From Planococcus sp. MB-3u-03 (GTDB lineage Bacteria > Bacillota > Bacilli > Bacillales_A > Planococcaceae): a stretch of DNA of 64,000 nucleotides. The position numbers were made by a program, and so were the translations under genes. Below are positions 34,606 through 42,684 of the stretch, piece by piece (position 1 is the stretch's first letter; each line of letters starts with the position of its first letter). Location: contig NZ_CP025135.1 of the NCBI RefSeq assembly GCF_002833405.1, positions 2,833,501 through 2,897,500 on the forward strand. The letters are read 5' to 3'. The notes under the pieces were generated by a model that searched no databases, had not been told where the DNA came from, and saw only the letters and a program-made list of their open reading frames with translations.

Positions 34606-34798
34606 CGAAGCGTGCTTTGATGGCCTGGTGGAATTGAGCTTCCGTCCGTTCTCCGGTCAGGACAGAGCGGACAAAATTCCGGTCTTCATGGGTCACATCA
34701 AACCCTTCCGTTACGAGAGAGTGTGCGGCGCAGGAAATCGCGTGATTTGCTTGTTCATGGGATACCCGGTTAGCTAAATTCGTCACATGGATGACCAC
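34598..34798 (-). CDS. VbhA-type antitoxin of Fic
   Basis: This 66-residue protein carries the class I Fic inhibition motif S-x-x-x-E-G as SLVTEG (residues 27-32); the Glu blocks the ATP gamma-phosphate site of the toxin. The C-terminal DRNFVRSVLTGERTEAQFHQAIKARF matches the VbhA-like tail. AAAGGTGG precedes the ATG. It comes before the toxin and overlaps it, the usual order for antitoxin-first control. Identification rests on motif and context, and both agree. Confidence 0.87.
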   Translation of the reverse strand: MVIHVTNLANRVSHEQANHAISCAAHSLVTEGFDVTHEDRNFVRSVLTGERTEAQFHQAIKARFDV

Positions 34799-34811
34799 CT
34801 TTCATTCTGTT

Positions 34812-34828
34812 ATTATACCATTTTGATG
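34812..34828 (-). promoter_or_regulatory. Extended -10 promoter of the vbhA-fic operon
   Basis: On the minus strand TGGTATAAT is an extended -10 (TATAAT at 34812-34817). A -35 is poor (TGGAAA at 18 bp). The leader is short, about 10-15 nt. Confidence 0.55.
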
Positions 34829-34930
34829 CTTGTTTTTCCACGATTCCCCCTCTTCAAAAATGCTTAAAATGGCTCTGCGAACGCCTTTTTGCTTCTTTGA
34901 TTCCCACTGCTTTCCAGTGTTTACACAAAG

Positions 34931-34967
34931 AAATTCCCAGATGCTGAGCATCCGGGAATTTTTCTTA
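34931..34967. terminator. Terminator after DUF779
   Basis: AATTCCCAGATGC/GCATCCGGGAATT with a TGA loop and one mismatch, T-rich on both sides, directly follows the DUF779 stop. Confidence 0.7.
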
Positions 34968-35327
34968 TCATTGATTTTGCAGTTCTTCGGTTTCTTCTGC
35001 CGTGAAGACACGCGAGCGGGTCAAAAATCGTTTGCCTTCTGCGCCTTCAAGCGAAAACATCCCGCCGCGCCCAGGCACGGCATCGATGATCAATTGCGTA
35101 TGGCTCCAATACTCAAACTGGCTCTTATGCATATAAAACTCGCTGTCGCCGATAGCACCCATCAATACGTCCTGGTCGCCGACCATCAAATCACCTTTCG
35201 GATAGCACATCGGAGAACTGCCGTCGCAGCAGCCTCCCGACTGATGAAACATCAACGGTCCATGTTTTTCCTTCAAGGCATTGATCAGTTCCAAGGCGGC
35301 GTCTGTGGCGATTACCCGTTCTGTCAT
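34968..35327 (-). CDS. DUF779 family protein
   Basis: This 119-residue protein has the DUF779 signature FHQSGGCCDGSSPMCYPKGDL with a CC pair and a further Cys. KSQFEYWSHTQLIIDAVPGRGGMFSLE follows. The family is nearly always next to acetaldehyde or other aldehyde dehydrogenases and is thought to help them; the mechanism is unknown. The ATG at 35327 follows AGAAGGGC. It is 19 bp after the aldehyde dehydrogenase stop and clearly in the same operon. Confidence 0.9.
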   Translation of the reverse strand: MTERVIATDAALELINALKEKHGPLMFHQSGGCCDGSSPMCYPKGDLMVGDQDVLMGAIGDSEFYMHKSQFEYWSHTQLIIDAVPGRGGMFSLEGAEGKRFLTRSRVFTAEETEELQNQ

Positions 35328-35346
35328 GGCTAGCCCTTCTTTCTGA

Positions 35347-36867
35347 TCAGAAGAATCCAAGCTTGTCTTCGCTGTAGCTGACGAGCATGTTCTTCGTGTT
35401 CTGGTAATGGCTGAGCATCATCAAATGGTTCTCACGCCCAAACCCGGACATTTTGTAGCCGCCGAACGCTGCGTGTGCAGGATACTGGTGGTAACAGTTT
35501 GTCCATACACGGCCAGCCTGGATGCCGCGACCGAAACGGTAAGCCGTATTCGTGTCACGCGTCCAGATGCCCGCACCTAAGCCGTAAAGCGTATCGTTGG
35601 CGATTTCCATTGCCTCTTCTTTTGTCTTGAATGTAGCGACCGCCAGTACCGGCCCGAAAATCTCTTCCTGGAAAATACGCATTTTGTTGTCGCCTTTGAA
35701 GACTGTCGGCTGGATATAGAAGCCTTCTGAAAGATCACCTTCCAGTCGGTTGCGTTCTCCGCCTGCCAGTACTTCTGCGCCTTCCTGCTTGCCGATTTCG
35801 AGATAGGATTGGATTTTCTCCAATTGCTCAGTGGATGCCTGTGCTCCCATCATCGTAGCCGGATCCAGCGGGTTGCCGGTCTTGATTTCTTCTACGCGCT
35901 TGATGGCGCGCTTCATGAATTCCTCATAAATGTCTTCCTGGATCAAGGCACGGGATGGGCATGTACATACCTCGCCTTGGTTCAAGGCGAACATGACGAA
36001 TCCTTCCACCGCTTTATCAAGGAATGCATCGTCCTGGTCCATGACATCCTTGAAGAAGATGTTCGGTGATTTCCCGCCCAGTTCGAGCGTCACCGGAATG
36101 AGGTTTTGCGACGCATACTGCATGATCATACGACCAGTCGTCGTTTCCCCGGTGAAGGCGATTTTGCTGATGCGCGGGCTCGATGCAAGCGGCTTGCCTG
36201 TTTCAATCCCGAATCCGTTGACGATATTAAGGACGCCCGGCGGAAGCAAATCGCCGACCAATTCAGCCCATACAAGTATGCTGACCGGTGTTTGTTCAGC
36301 TGGCTTCAAGACGACGCAGTTTCCTGCTGCAAGCGCAGGGGCCAATTTCCATACAGCCATGAGAAGCGGGAAGTTCCAGGGAATGATCTGGCCGACCACG
36401 CCAAGAGGCTCATGGAAGTGATAAGCGACCGTGTCGTTGTCGATTTGGCTGATGCCGCCTTCCTGGGCGCGAATCGCGCCGGCAAAATAACGGAAGTGAT
36501 CGATAGCGAGCGGCATATCAGCGTTCAAGGTTTCACGGACCGCTTTCCCGTTATCCCAAGTTTCAGCGACCGCCAGCATCTCCAGGTTCTCTTCCATGCG
36601 GTCAGCGATCTTCAAAAGGATATTGCCGCGTTCTGTTGTGGACGTTTTCCCCCATGCTTCTCTCGCAGCGTGCGCAGCATCCAGCGCCGACTCGACGTCT
36701 TCTGCGCTTGAACGCGCTACTTTCGTGAACACTTTGCCGTTTACAGGCGATAAGTTTTCAAAATACTGACCGTTTTTCGGCGCTTGCCATCCACCGTTTA
36801 TATAATTATCATATTGCTCTTTAAAGTTTACTTTTGCACCCTCTGTGTTTGGAACTGCATATACCAT
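35347..36867 (-). CDS. NAD-dependent aldehyde dehydrogenase (AcoD/AldB-like)
   Basis: This 506-residue ALDH has [13 protein letters not shown] with the general-base Glu and [17 protein letters not shown] with the nucleophilic Cys, the second Cys being typical of acetaldehyde-type enzymes. [12 protein letters not shown] and [14 protein letters not shown] complete the family set. It oxidises an aldehyde, probably acetaldehyde, to the acid. The ATG at 36867 has AAAGGGGAG upstream; the longer frame from 36936 covers the promoter. Pairing with DUF779 supports the acetaldehyde class. A near-perfect cre site 36 bp upstream predicts carbon catabolite repression. Confidence 0.93.
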   Translation of the reverse strand: MVYAVPNTEGAKVNFKEQYDNYINGGWQAPKNGQYFENLSPVNGKVFTKVARSSAEDVESALDAAHAAREAWGKTSTTERGNILLKIADRMEENLEMLAVAETWDNGKAVRETLNADMPLAIDHFRYFAGAIRAQEGGISQIDNDTVAYHFHEPLGVVGQIIPWNFPLLMAVWKLAPALAAGNCVVLKPAEQTPVSILVWAELVGDLLPPGVLNIVNGFGIETGKPLASSPRISKIAFTGETTTGRMIMQYASQNLIPVTLELGGKSPNIFFKDVMDQDDAFLDKAVEGFVMFALNQGEVCTCPSRALIQEDIYEEFMKRAIKRVEEIKTGNPLDPATMMGAQASTEQLEKIQSYLEIGKQEGAEVLAGGERNRLEGDLSEGFYIQPTVFKGDNKMRIFQEEIFGPVLAVATFKTKEEAMEIANDTLYGLGAGIWTRDTNTAYRFGRGIQAGRVWTNCYHQYPAHAAFGGYKMSGFGRENHLMMLSHYQNTKNMLVSYSEDKLGFF

Positions 36868-36902
36868 TCTACATCTCCCCTTTGCTTGGTTTAGCCCCGT
36901 TA

Positions 36903-36916
36903 TGTATACGCTTTCA
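36903..36916. promoter_or_regulatory. cre site upstream of the aldehyde dehydrogenase
   Basis: TGTATACGCTTTCA on the plus strand matches 13 of 14 cre positions. On the minus strand it includes TATACA, a likely -10 box, so CcpA would cover the promoter. Confidence 0.65.
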
Positions 36917-37076
36917 AATTTCACTTGGCGCACCATTTATTTCAGGGCTCGCCTCTATATATTGTCAAATAAATCGGAAAATTGCAACTGTTAGCCTACA
37001 AATTTTTTTCTTATAAGGGTCATCTGGAGTATAATGGGACCAGACAGTGGAAATATACAACCGAAAGGATTTTTTT

Positions 37077-37784
37077 ATGCGAATCAATAAATTCCTCAGC
37101 GAAACAGGCATCACGTCCCGACGCGGGGCGGATAAATTCATCGAAGCCGGCCGCGTCGAGATCAACGGCCAAAAAGCGGAGCTCGGCAGCAAAGTCGAGC
37201 ACGAAGACGAAGTACGGGTCGACGGCAAAGTCATCCAGCAGCCGAAGCGTGCTTACGTTTACCTGGCGCTCAATAAACCGGTCGGCATCACCAGCACGAC
37301 CGAACGCCATATCGAAGGCAATATCGTCGATTTCATCAACCATCCTGAACGCATCTTCCATGTCGGGCGGCTCGATAAGGATTCAGAAGGACTCATCCTC
37401 ATGACCAATGACGGCGATATCGTCAATGAAATCCTGCGGGCCGAGCACGAACATGAAAAAGAATACATCGTGACGGTCGATAAACCAATCACCGATGAAT
37501 TCTTGGAGAATATGGAGAGCGGCGTCGAGATCCTCGACACCATGACACTTCCCGCGAAAGCTGAGCGGATCGCCAAGCACGTATTCAAATTGACCTTGCA
37601 GCAAGGACTCAACCGGCAGATCCGCCGCATGTGTTCAGCGCTCGGCTACGAAGTGAAACGCCTGCAGCGCATCCGCATCATGAACATCCGCCTCGGCAAT
37701 TTAAAAGCCGGCGAATGGCGCGACCTGACAGAAGAAGAAAAACAGGAACTGTTCCGCCAGCTTGATTATCAACCGAAACGCTAA
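37077..37784 (+). CDS. RluF/RsuA-family pseudouridine synthase
   Basis: This 235-residue enzyme has an N-terminal S4 RNA-binding domain (MRINKFLSETGITSRRGADKFIEAGRVEINGQ) and the catalytic domain with Asp in HVGRLDKDSEGLILMTNDG. KPVGITST and LTLQQGLNRQIRRMCSALGYEVKRLQRIRI are the RluB/E/F and RsuA family texts, with RluF closest by the KPVGITSTTE form. It isomerises uridine in 23S rRNA or tRNA. The ATG at 37077 follows AAAGGA. It runs straight into the next gene 11 bp later, likely one transcript. Confidence 0.9.
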   Translation: MRINKFLSETGITSRRGADKFIEAGRVEINGQKAELGSKVEHEDEVRVDGKVIQQPKRAYVYLALNKPVGITSTTERHIEGNIVDFINHPERIFHVGRLDKDSEGLILMTNDGDIVNEILRAEHEHEKEYIVTVDKPITDEFLENMESGVEILDTMTLPAKAERIAKHVFKLTLQQGLNRQIRRMCSALGYEVKRLQRIRIMNIRLGNLKAGEWRDLTEEEKQELFRQLDYQPKR

Positions 37785-37795
37785 GGAGGCATTTT

Positions 37796-38512
37796 ATGCT
37801 AAGCATGAAAACGACGCAGAACCATACCGGCGTCAAGATCAGCGGAGATTATTTCGATTTGGATGAACTGAACCAAGCCATCTACAAAGTCATCGGCAAA
37901 GAAGGCGAATACCATGGCTATGAAGGATCGCGCTTGCGGATACTCGGCGTTTCCTCTGAAATCCGCCACGCCGCTCAAGGCGACCGCAACGTCGACTTCG
38001 TCTTCAATGGCTTGCATGAGCATACGAAAAAACAACACGGCTTTATCGCACCCGACAAGAATATTTATTTCTCGGTGGAAGTGCTATGGCCAGAGCTTTT
38101 GTATGCAGCTTATGCACTCCGTGATTTCGTCCGGCTTTACGGGGACAAGCGCGGCGACTTGCTGGCTGATGCCTACGCGCCGGTGATTGCAAAATTCCAG
38201 GCACTTGTTCTCGAATGCCTGCAAGGCCATGTGCCGAATGAAGAATACGCAGCGATCTTGGAAGCGTTCCGCAAATCGCCTTCGGTTAACGATTACGCCA
38301 TTCAATATGTCGACCTGTTGAACTTGAAATACATCGGCATGACCAGGCAGCAGCGCGAAAAAAGCTTATCGGCCATCGCCATGAAACTCACGCTCCAGGA
38401 TTCCGAGTACCAAGCATTCCGCAAACAAGTCATCAGTGCGGCAACTCCCGGAAAACAGCCGATTCACGAAATCGGGATCCAGGCAAAATATCCTGAACAA
38501 GTGGAATGGTAA
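37796..38512 (+). CDS. Conserved hypothetical protein (DUF6904-like)
   Basis: This 238-residue soluble protein has a textbook AAGGAGG 7 bp before the ATG at 37796. It reads KISGDYFDLDELNQAIYKVIGKEGEYHGYEGSRLRILGVSSEIRHAAQGDRNVDFVFNG, then a long helical part. I have a memory of this opening as family DUF6904 in Bacillales but could not check it. No membrane segment, signal or catalytic motif is obvious. It is 11 bp downstream of the pseudouridine synthase gene and shares its terminator, so an RNA-related role is possible but not shown. Confidence 0.75.
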   Translation: MLSMKTTQNHTGVKISGDYFDLDELNQAIYKVIGKEGEYHGYEGSRLRILGVSSEIRHAAQGDRNVDFVFNGLHEHTKKQHGFIAPDKNIYFSVEVLWPELLYAAYALRDFVRLYGDKRGDLLADAYAPVIAKFQALVLECLQGHVPNEEYAAILEAFRKSPSVNDYAIQYVDLLNLKYIGMTRQQREKSLSAIAMKLTLQDSEYQAFRKQVISAATPGKQPIHEIGIQAKYPEQVEW

Positions 38513-38546
38513 AAAACCTCTCGAGCTCATGCTCGAGAGGTTTTTT
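38511..38546. terminator. Bidirectional terminator
   Basis: AAAAAACCTCTCGAG/CTCGAGAGGTTTTTT, a 15-bp stem with a 6-nt loop, lies between convergent genes. Confidence 0.93.
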
Positions 38547-38844
38547 ACGCTTTAATTTGAAATACCAGCAAGTCGCTGTCTTCCGCTGCCAATAGCTGGT
38601 GATTTTCCATCGGGGCCATGTGCAGGACGTTTTCCGGCGTCGCTTCGACCGTTTCGCCTTCCGACGTGAACTGCACACGCCCTTTCCGTACCACGATCAC
38701 TACTTCTGCGTCCGCATGATGCTCCGGGATGGCTTCGCCTTTACGCAATTGGATGTTCATGACTTTAGCATTGGCCGTCTGCAGAACAGCTGCGCTTTTC
38801 TTCGCTTTCTCTTCCAATACATTCGGGGTTTCTTTCCTCTCCAT
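38545..38844 (-). CDS. Cupin-domain protein
   Basis: A 99-residue small beta-barrel cupin: LRKGEAIPEHHADAEVVIVVRKGRVQFTSEGETVEATPENVLHMAPMENHQLLAAE. The two cupin motifs carry H-H..E and H, which may bind a metal. Function is unknown; such proteins often sense or isomerise small ligands. AGGAGG precedes the ATG. It follows the CBS gene by 24 bp in one operon. Confidence 0.85.
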   Translation of the reverse strand: MERKETPNVLEEKAKKSAAVLQTANAKVMNIQLRKGEAIPEHHADAEVVIVVRKGRVQFTSEGETVEATPENVLHMAPMENHQLLAAEDSDLLVFQIKA

Positions 38845-38868
38845 TTCGCGCCTCCTATTCTCTTACGC

Positions 38869-39294
38869 TCAACGCCGTGGCTTGGCTGGTTCCGAAACTT
38901 TTTCAAGTGCAGTTTCCGCTTCACGCGGCGTCTTGCCCCTTACAGCGATATCGCCGAGCGAGACGATGCCGATGACTTGTTCTTGGCGCACAATCGGCAA
39001 CCGGCGGATTTGGTGCCTCGCCATTAAAGAAGCTGCCTCTTCAACAAGCATTTCTTCTGTTCCCGTGATCAAAGTTTCTGAAAATATTTCTGAAATGGGC
39101 GCATCCGTCCCCAGTTCTTCCGCAATGCCCCTCAGGACGATATCACGGTCCGTGACGATGCCGACAATTCTTCCTTCTTCACAAATCGGAATCGATCCGA
39201 CATTAATTTCACGCATCTTGGCGGCAATATCTTGAATTGTTACAGTTGGCGGGCAAGTCTCTACATCAGTTGTCATTATTTCCGCTATTTTCAT
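38869..39294 (-). CDS. Tandem CBS-domain protein
   Basis: This 141-residue protein is two CBS domains and nothing else: MTTDVETCPPTVTIQDIAAKMREINVGSIPICEEGRIVGIVTDRDI and SETLITGTEEMLVEEAASLMARHQIRRLPIVRQEQVIGIVSLGDI. Tandem CBS modules bind AMP, ATP or other adenosyl ligands. It resembles Bacillus YhcV. GGAGGAG precedes the ATG. It is first of a two-gene operon with the cupin. Confidence 0.9.
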   Translation of the reverse strand: MKIAEIMTTDVETCPPTVTIQDIAAKMREINVGSIPICEEGRIVGIVTDRDIVLRGIAEELGTDAPISEIFSETLITGTEEMLVEEAASLMARHQIRRLPIVRQEQVIGIVSLGDIAVRGKTPREAETALEKVSEPAKPRR

Positions 39295-39401
39295 GCCGTC
39301 TCCTCCTCGAATTCTCTCTATTAATAGTCTTTATCCTCTTTTGAAGGCTGAAAACGTCATTAGTAAAAAGAATAGGTATTTCTGTCTTATTAATTTACAT
39401 C

Positions 39402-39419
39402 CCCTCAAGCTCTTGAGGG
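39402..39419. promoter_or_regulatory. Perfect inverted repeat between divergent genes
   Basis: CCCTCAAG/CTTGAGGG with a 2-nt centre lies between the CBS gene (minus) and the SurA-like gene (plus). It could be an operator. No T-run follows closely. Confidence 0.4.
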
Positions 39420-39488
39420 TTATCGCTTTCCATCGAATTCCGGGCTATGTTACACTACCGGACATTATGCGTTGGAAGGAGAATGACA

Positions 39489-40259
39489 ATGATTAAAAAA
39501 TGGTTTTTAGGCCTATCCCTTGGTACATCACTCATCGTATTGTCTGCATGCGGAGGTACCGATGAATCCGCAGAAAACGAAAACGCGCAACCTGAAACTG
39601 AAGAACAAGCCCCTAGCGGCGAGGAAAGTGCCGAGCAACCGGAAATGCCAGAACCTGATTTGGAAGGCATTCCTGAAGTCGTAGCACAAGTAAACGGCGA
39701 AGAAGTCAGCAAAGAGGAATTTGAAACAGCCTATACAGGGCAATTCCAGCAAGCAGCCATGCAAGCACAAATGTCCGGCCAGGAAATCGACCAGAATCAA
39801 TTGAAAACTCAATTGGCGGAAAGCATGGTCGGCCAGAAATTGCTCGTTCAGGAAGCTGAAAATCAAGAACTGACTGCGTCCGACGAAGAAGTGGACGAGA
39901 CATTGGACCAGCTAGCAAAACAAAATGGCCTCGAGTCGAAAGATGAATTCCTGTCAGCCTTGAACGAGCAAGGCATGGCAGAAGATGAAGTCATGTCCCA
40001 AATCGAAACACAAGTGAAAGTGGACCAGCTGATCGCTGAATCCGCTGGAGATACCGACCCTAGCAACGAAGAAGTGGAAGCAGCCTATGAGCAAGTCAAA
40101 GCCCAGCAAGAACAAATGGGCAGCGAAGAAGAACTCCCTGCTTTTGATGAACTGAAACCAGAACTTGAAGAACAGGTCAAAATGCAAAAAGAAAACGAAG
40201 CTACCCAAACACTTGTAGCGGAACTTCGTGAAAAAGCAGACGTCACCATCAACCTTTAA
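39489..40259 (+). CDS. SurA N-terminal-domain lipoprotein
   Basis: This 256-residue protein has a lipoprotein signal (IKKWFLGLSLGTSLIVLSAC, lipidated Cys), an acidic linker, and a SurA-N chaperone domain (VAQVNGEEVSKEEFETAYTGQFQQAAMQ to QKLLVQEAENQELTASDEEVDETLDQLAKQ). It is rich in Gln and Glu to the end. No parvulin PPIase domain is visible, unlike PrsA. It may be a membrane-anchored foldase or holdase outside the cell. The second of two close ATGs (39489) has the right distance from GGAAGGAG. Confidence 0.85.
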   Translation: MIKKWFLGLSLGTSLIVLSACGGTDESAENENAQPETEEQAPSGEESAEQPEMPEPDLEGIPEVVAQVNGEEVSKEEFETAYTGQFQQAAMQAQMSGQEIDQNQLKTQLAESMVGQKLLVQEAENQELTASDEEVDETLDQLAKQNGLESKDEFLSALNEQGMAEDEVMSQIETQVKVDQLIAESAGDTDPSNEEVEAAYEQVKAQQEQMGSEEELPAFDELKPELEEQVKMQKENEATQTLVAELREKADVTINL

Positions 40260-40262
40260 TAC

Positions 40263-40298
40263 AAAAAAACCAGATCCGGCTCCGGATCTGGTTTTTTT
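40263..40298. terminator. Bidirectional terminator
   Basis: AAAAAAACCAGATCCGG/CCGGATCTGGTTTTTTT with a 2-nt loop lies between convergent genes. Confidence 0.93.
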
Positions 40299-40340
40299 AT
40301 TGGCAGTAAACGCTAAAGGGATTACGGGCCCTTTAGATCC

Positions 40341-41063
40341 TCACTCAACCAATTGGATAAATTGACGTGTCCGTTCATGCTGCGGATTTCCGAAGAAATT
40401 CTGCGGGTCCGCGGATTCGATGATGGTCCCTTGATCGATCATGATGATGCGGTCCGCCACTTCTTTGGCGAATTTCATCTCGTGGGTCACGACGACCATC
40501 GTCATGCCTTCTTCAGCGAGCTGCTTCATAACCTGAAGCACTTCCCCGACAAGTTCCGGATCGAGCGCCGAGGTAGGCTCATCGAAGAGCATCACTTTCG
40601 GTTCCATCGCAAGTGAACGGGCGATCGCGACACGCTGCTTCTGCCCGCCCGATAATTTGCTCGGGTAGACATCCGCCTTATCGCTCAAGCCGACTTTCTC
40701 CAATAGCGCAAGGCCGAGTTTTTTAGCTTTTTCCTTGTTCATCTTCTTGACCGTAATGGGCGCTTCGATGACATTCTCGAGCACTGTCTTATGCGGGAAA
40801 AGATTGAAATGCTGGAAGACCATGCCCACTTCGGCGCGAATCTTCGTCAAATTATCTTTTTTCGGATCGACTTTCTTGCCGTCGATCGTGATGGATCCTT
40901 CGTTGATCATCTCCAGGAAGTTAAAGCATCTGAGCAGCGTACTTTTGCCGGATCCGCTGACCCCGACCAGAACAACCACCTCTTGGGGCTGGACGTGGAG
41001 ATCCACGCCCTTCAACACCTCGAGATCACCAAAGGATTTGTGTATATTCTCTCCAATAATCAT
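40341..41063 (-). CDS. Polar amino acid ABC transporter ATPase (GlnQ/TcyC-like)
   Basis: This 240-residue ATPase has Walker [10 protein letters not shown], signature [16 protein letters not shown], Walker [20 protein letters not shown] and the H-loop [29 protein letters not shown] is the text of the PAAT class (glutamine, arginine, cystine). It is the last gene of the SBP-permease-ATPase operon. It energises uptake of an amino acid that cannot be named from sequence. Confidence 0.92.
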   Translation of the reverse strand: MIIGENIHKSFGDLEVLKGVDLHVQPQEVVVLVGVSGSGKSTLLRCFNFLEMINEGSITIDGKKVDPKKDNLTKIRAEVGMVFQHFNLFPHKTVLENVIEAPITVKKMNKEKAKKLGLALLEKVGLSDKADVYPSKLSGGQKQRVAIARSLAMEPKVMLFDEPTSALDPELVGEVLQVMKQLAEEGMTMVVVTHEMKFAKEVADRIIMIDQGTIIESADPQNFFGNPQHERTRQFIQLVE

Positions 41064-41075
41064 AACTGCTCCTCC

Positions 41076-41744
41076 TTAGGTTTTGTCCACATCAAGCCGG
41101 TTTTCATACAGGCGCAAGAGCAGCGTGAAAATCATGACGAGCACGAGGTAATAAACCCCGACGACAAGAAATGATTCGAATGGCTGATAGGACTGCGCAG
41201 CTTCCCGATTGCCGAGTGAAAAGATTTCTGCAACACCAATAATATAGACAAGTGAAGAATCTTTCAGTGTGATAATAAACTGGTTGCCAAGCGGCGGGAT
41301 GGATCGGCGCAGTGCCTGCGGGAATACAATCCGCTGCATCGTCTGCTTGCGGTTCATCCCGAGCGACATACTCGCTTCGCGCTGGCCTGGGTCCACTCCT
41401 TGAATCGCCCCGCGGAAAATCTCTGCGATGTAGGCGCCATTGTGAACACCAAGCGCAATTGCCCCTGCCCAGAAGTTCGACATCGTGTAAAATTCAACAA
41501 TTCCAAAATACAAAAACATAATTTGAACAATCAAAGGCGTACCGCGAATGATTGTAATGTAGATATTGGCAATTGCTTGTAAAATTTTAGAACCGGAAAT
41601 CTTCATCAGCGCAAACACTAAGCCAATCAGCGTCCCAAGAATGACACCAACAGCCGTCAATTGCAAGGTGACGAGTGTAGCTTCCAGGAAGCCTGGATAC
41701 GTTCGAATAAAAACATCATAAACCGTGACAAGTAATTCTGGCAT
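41076..41744 (-). CDS. Polar amino acid ABC transporter permease
   Basis: This 222-residue permease has about five membrane segments and the HisM/GlnP signature (FIRTYPGFLEATLVTLQLTAVGVILGTLIGLVFALM; TIIRGTPLIVQIMFLYFGI; EASMSLGMNRKQTMQRIVFPQALR, the EAA loop). The second of two ATGs (41744) sits 6 bp after AGAGGGGG; the first overlaps that site. It is 12 bp before the ATPase gene. Confidence 0.9.
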   Translation of the reverse strand: MPELLVTVYDVFIRTYPGFLEATLVTLQLTAVGVILGTLIGLVFALMKISGSKILQAIANIYITIIRGTPLIVQIMFLYFGIVEFYTMSNFWAGAIALGVHNGAYIAEIFRGAIQGVDPGQREASMSLGMNRKQTMQRIVFPQALRRSIPPLGNQFIITLKDSSLVYIIGVAEIFSLGNREAAQSYQPFESFLVVGVYYLVLVMIFTLLLRLYENRLDVDKT

Positions 41745-41771
41745 ACACATCCCCCTCTTTACTTCAAGTCA

Positions 41772-42611
41772 TTATTCAAGAACTTCTACGCCTTCAAGGT
41801 CAATATCGAGGAGATTGCGGCCGAACCATTTTTGTGAGATTTCATCGTAGGTACCGTTCTCAATGATTGTATCCAAGGCTTCATTAACTGCAGCAAGTAG
41901 TTCCTCATCGTCTTTACGAACAGCGATGGAAGGTTGCTCTACCCATAGCGGATCTCCCACCATTTCAACAGCCAAGCCCTCATTCTGAGCTTCAAAGCCA
42001 ACTACGTCTGCCGTAATGACAGCGTCCAGGCGGCCTTCAATTTCCAAATCCTGCAAAGCTACTACGTCACTGGAATAGTACTGGATATCGTCGGTGTGCT
42101 CCTGAGCTACCGTGTCATATGTAGTCTGGCCGACCACTCCAATTTTCTTATCTGCCAGATCATCAACAGACTGGATATCGGTCGTTCCTTCACGCACGAA
42201 AATAGCGCCGCCTGAATAATAGTAAGGGTCAGAGAAACTCACCTGTTCTGCGCGCTCTGCAGTTTTAGACATCGAACCGATAATAGCGTCAAAGCGGTTT
42301 GAATTTAACCCCTGGATAATTGTTTCAAATGGCGTAGTCACTGGACTTGGTTCCAGTCCCATTTCTTCTGCAATGGCATTGCCGATATCAATGTCAAACC
42401 CTTTAAGTTCGCCGCCTTCTTCAAAACTGAACGGTTTGTATAGTCCACTGGAAGCAGTTGTAAATTGCCCTTCTTCAAGAAGGTTCAAATCGCTGCCTGC
42501 CGCTCCTTCGCTTGATCCTTCCGAGCCGGTGGTTGAGTCATCCGATCCACAGGCTGCCAGAAGCATGCCTGCTGTTAAAATTACGCCTGCTGTTGTAAAT
42601 TTTTTATTCAT
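41772..42611 (-). CDS. Amino acid ABC transporter substrate-binding lipoprotein
   Basis: This 279-residue receptor has a lipoprotein signal (MNKKFTTAGVILTAGMLLAAC) and the SBP_bac_3 fold: YKPFSFEEGGELKGFDIDIGNAIAEEMG, FDAIIGSMSKTAERAEQVSFSDPYY, and KKIGVVGQTTYDTVAQEH. It catches a polar amino acid outside the cell. The ATG at 42611 follows GGGGAGAG. A longer frame from 42707 reaches into the RpiR gene and is rejected. First gene of the transporter operon. Confidence 0.92.
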   Translation of the reverse strand: MNKKFTTAGVILTAGMLLAACGSDDSTTGSEGSSEGAAGSDLNLLEEGQFTTASSGLYKPFSFEEGGELKGFDIDIGNAIAEEMGLEPSPVTTPFETIIQGLNSNRFDAIIGSMSKTAERAEQVSFSDPYYYSGGAIFVREGTTDIQSVDDLADKKIGVVGQTTYDTVAQEHTDDIQYYSSDVVALQDLEIEGRLDAVITADVVGFEAQNEGLAVEMVGDPLWVEQPSIAVRKDDEELLAAVNEALDTIIENGTYDEISQKWFGRNLLDIDLEGVEVLE

Positions 42612-42684
42612 CTTGCTCTCCCCTTTTCGTGTATGTTTGACCAAAACGCCGAAGCGATTCGGGACGTGCCTGCAATGGGTTATG

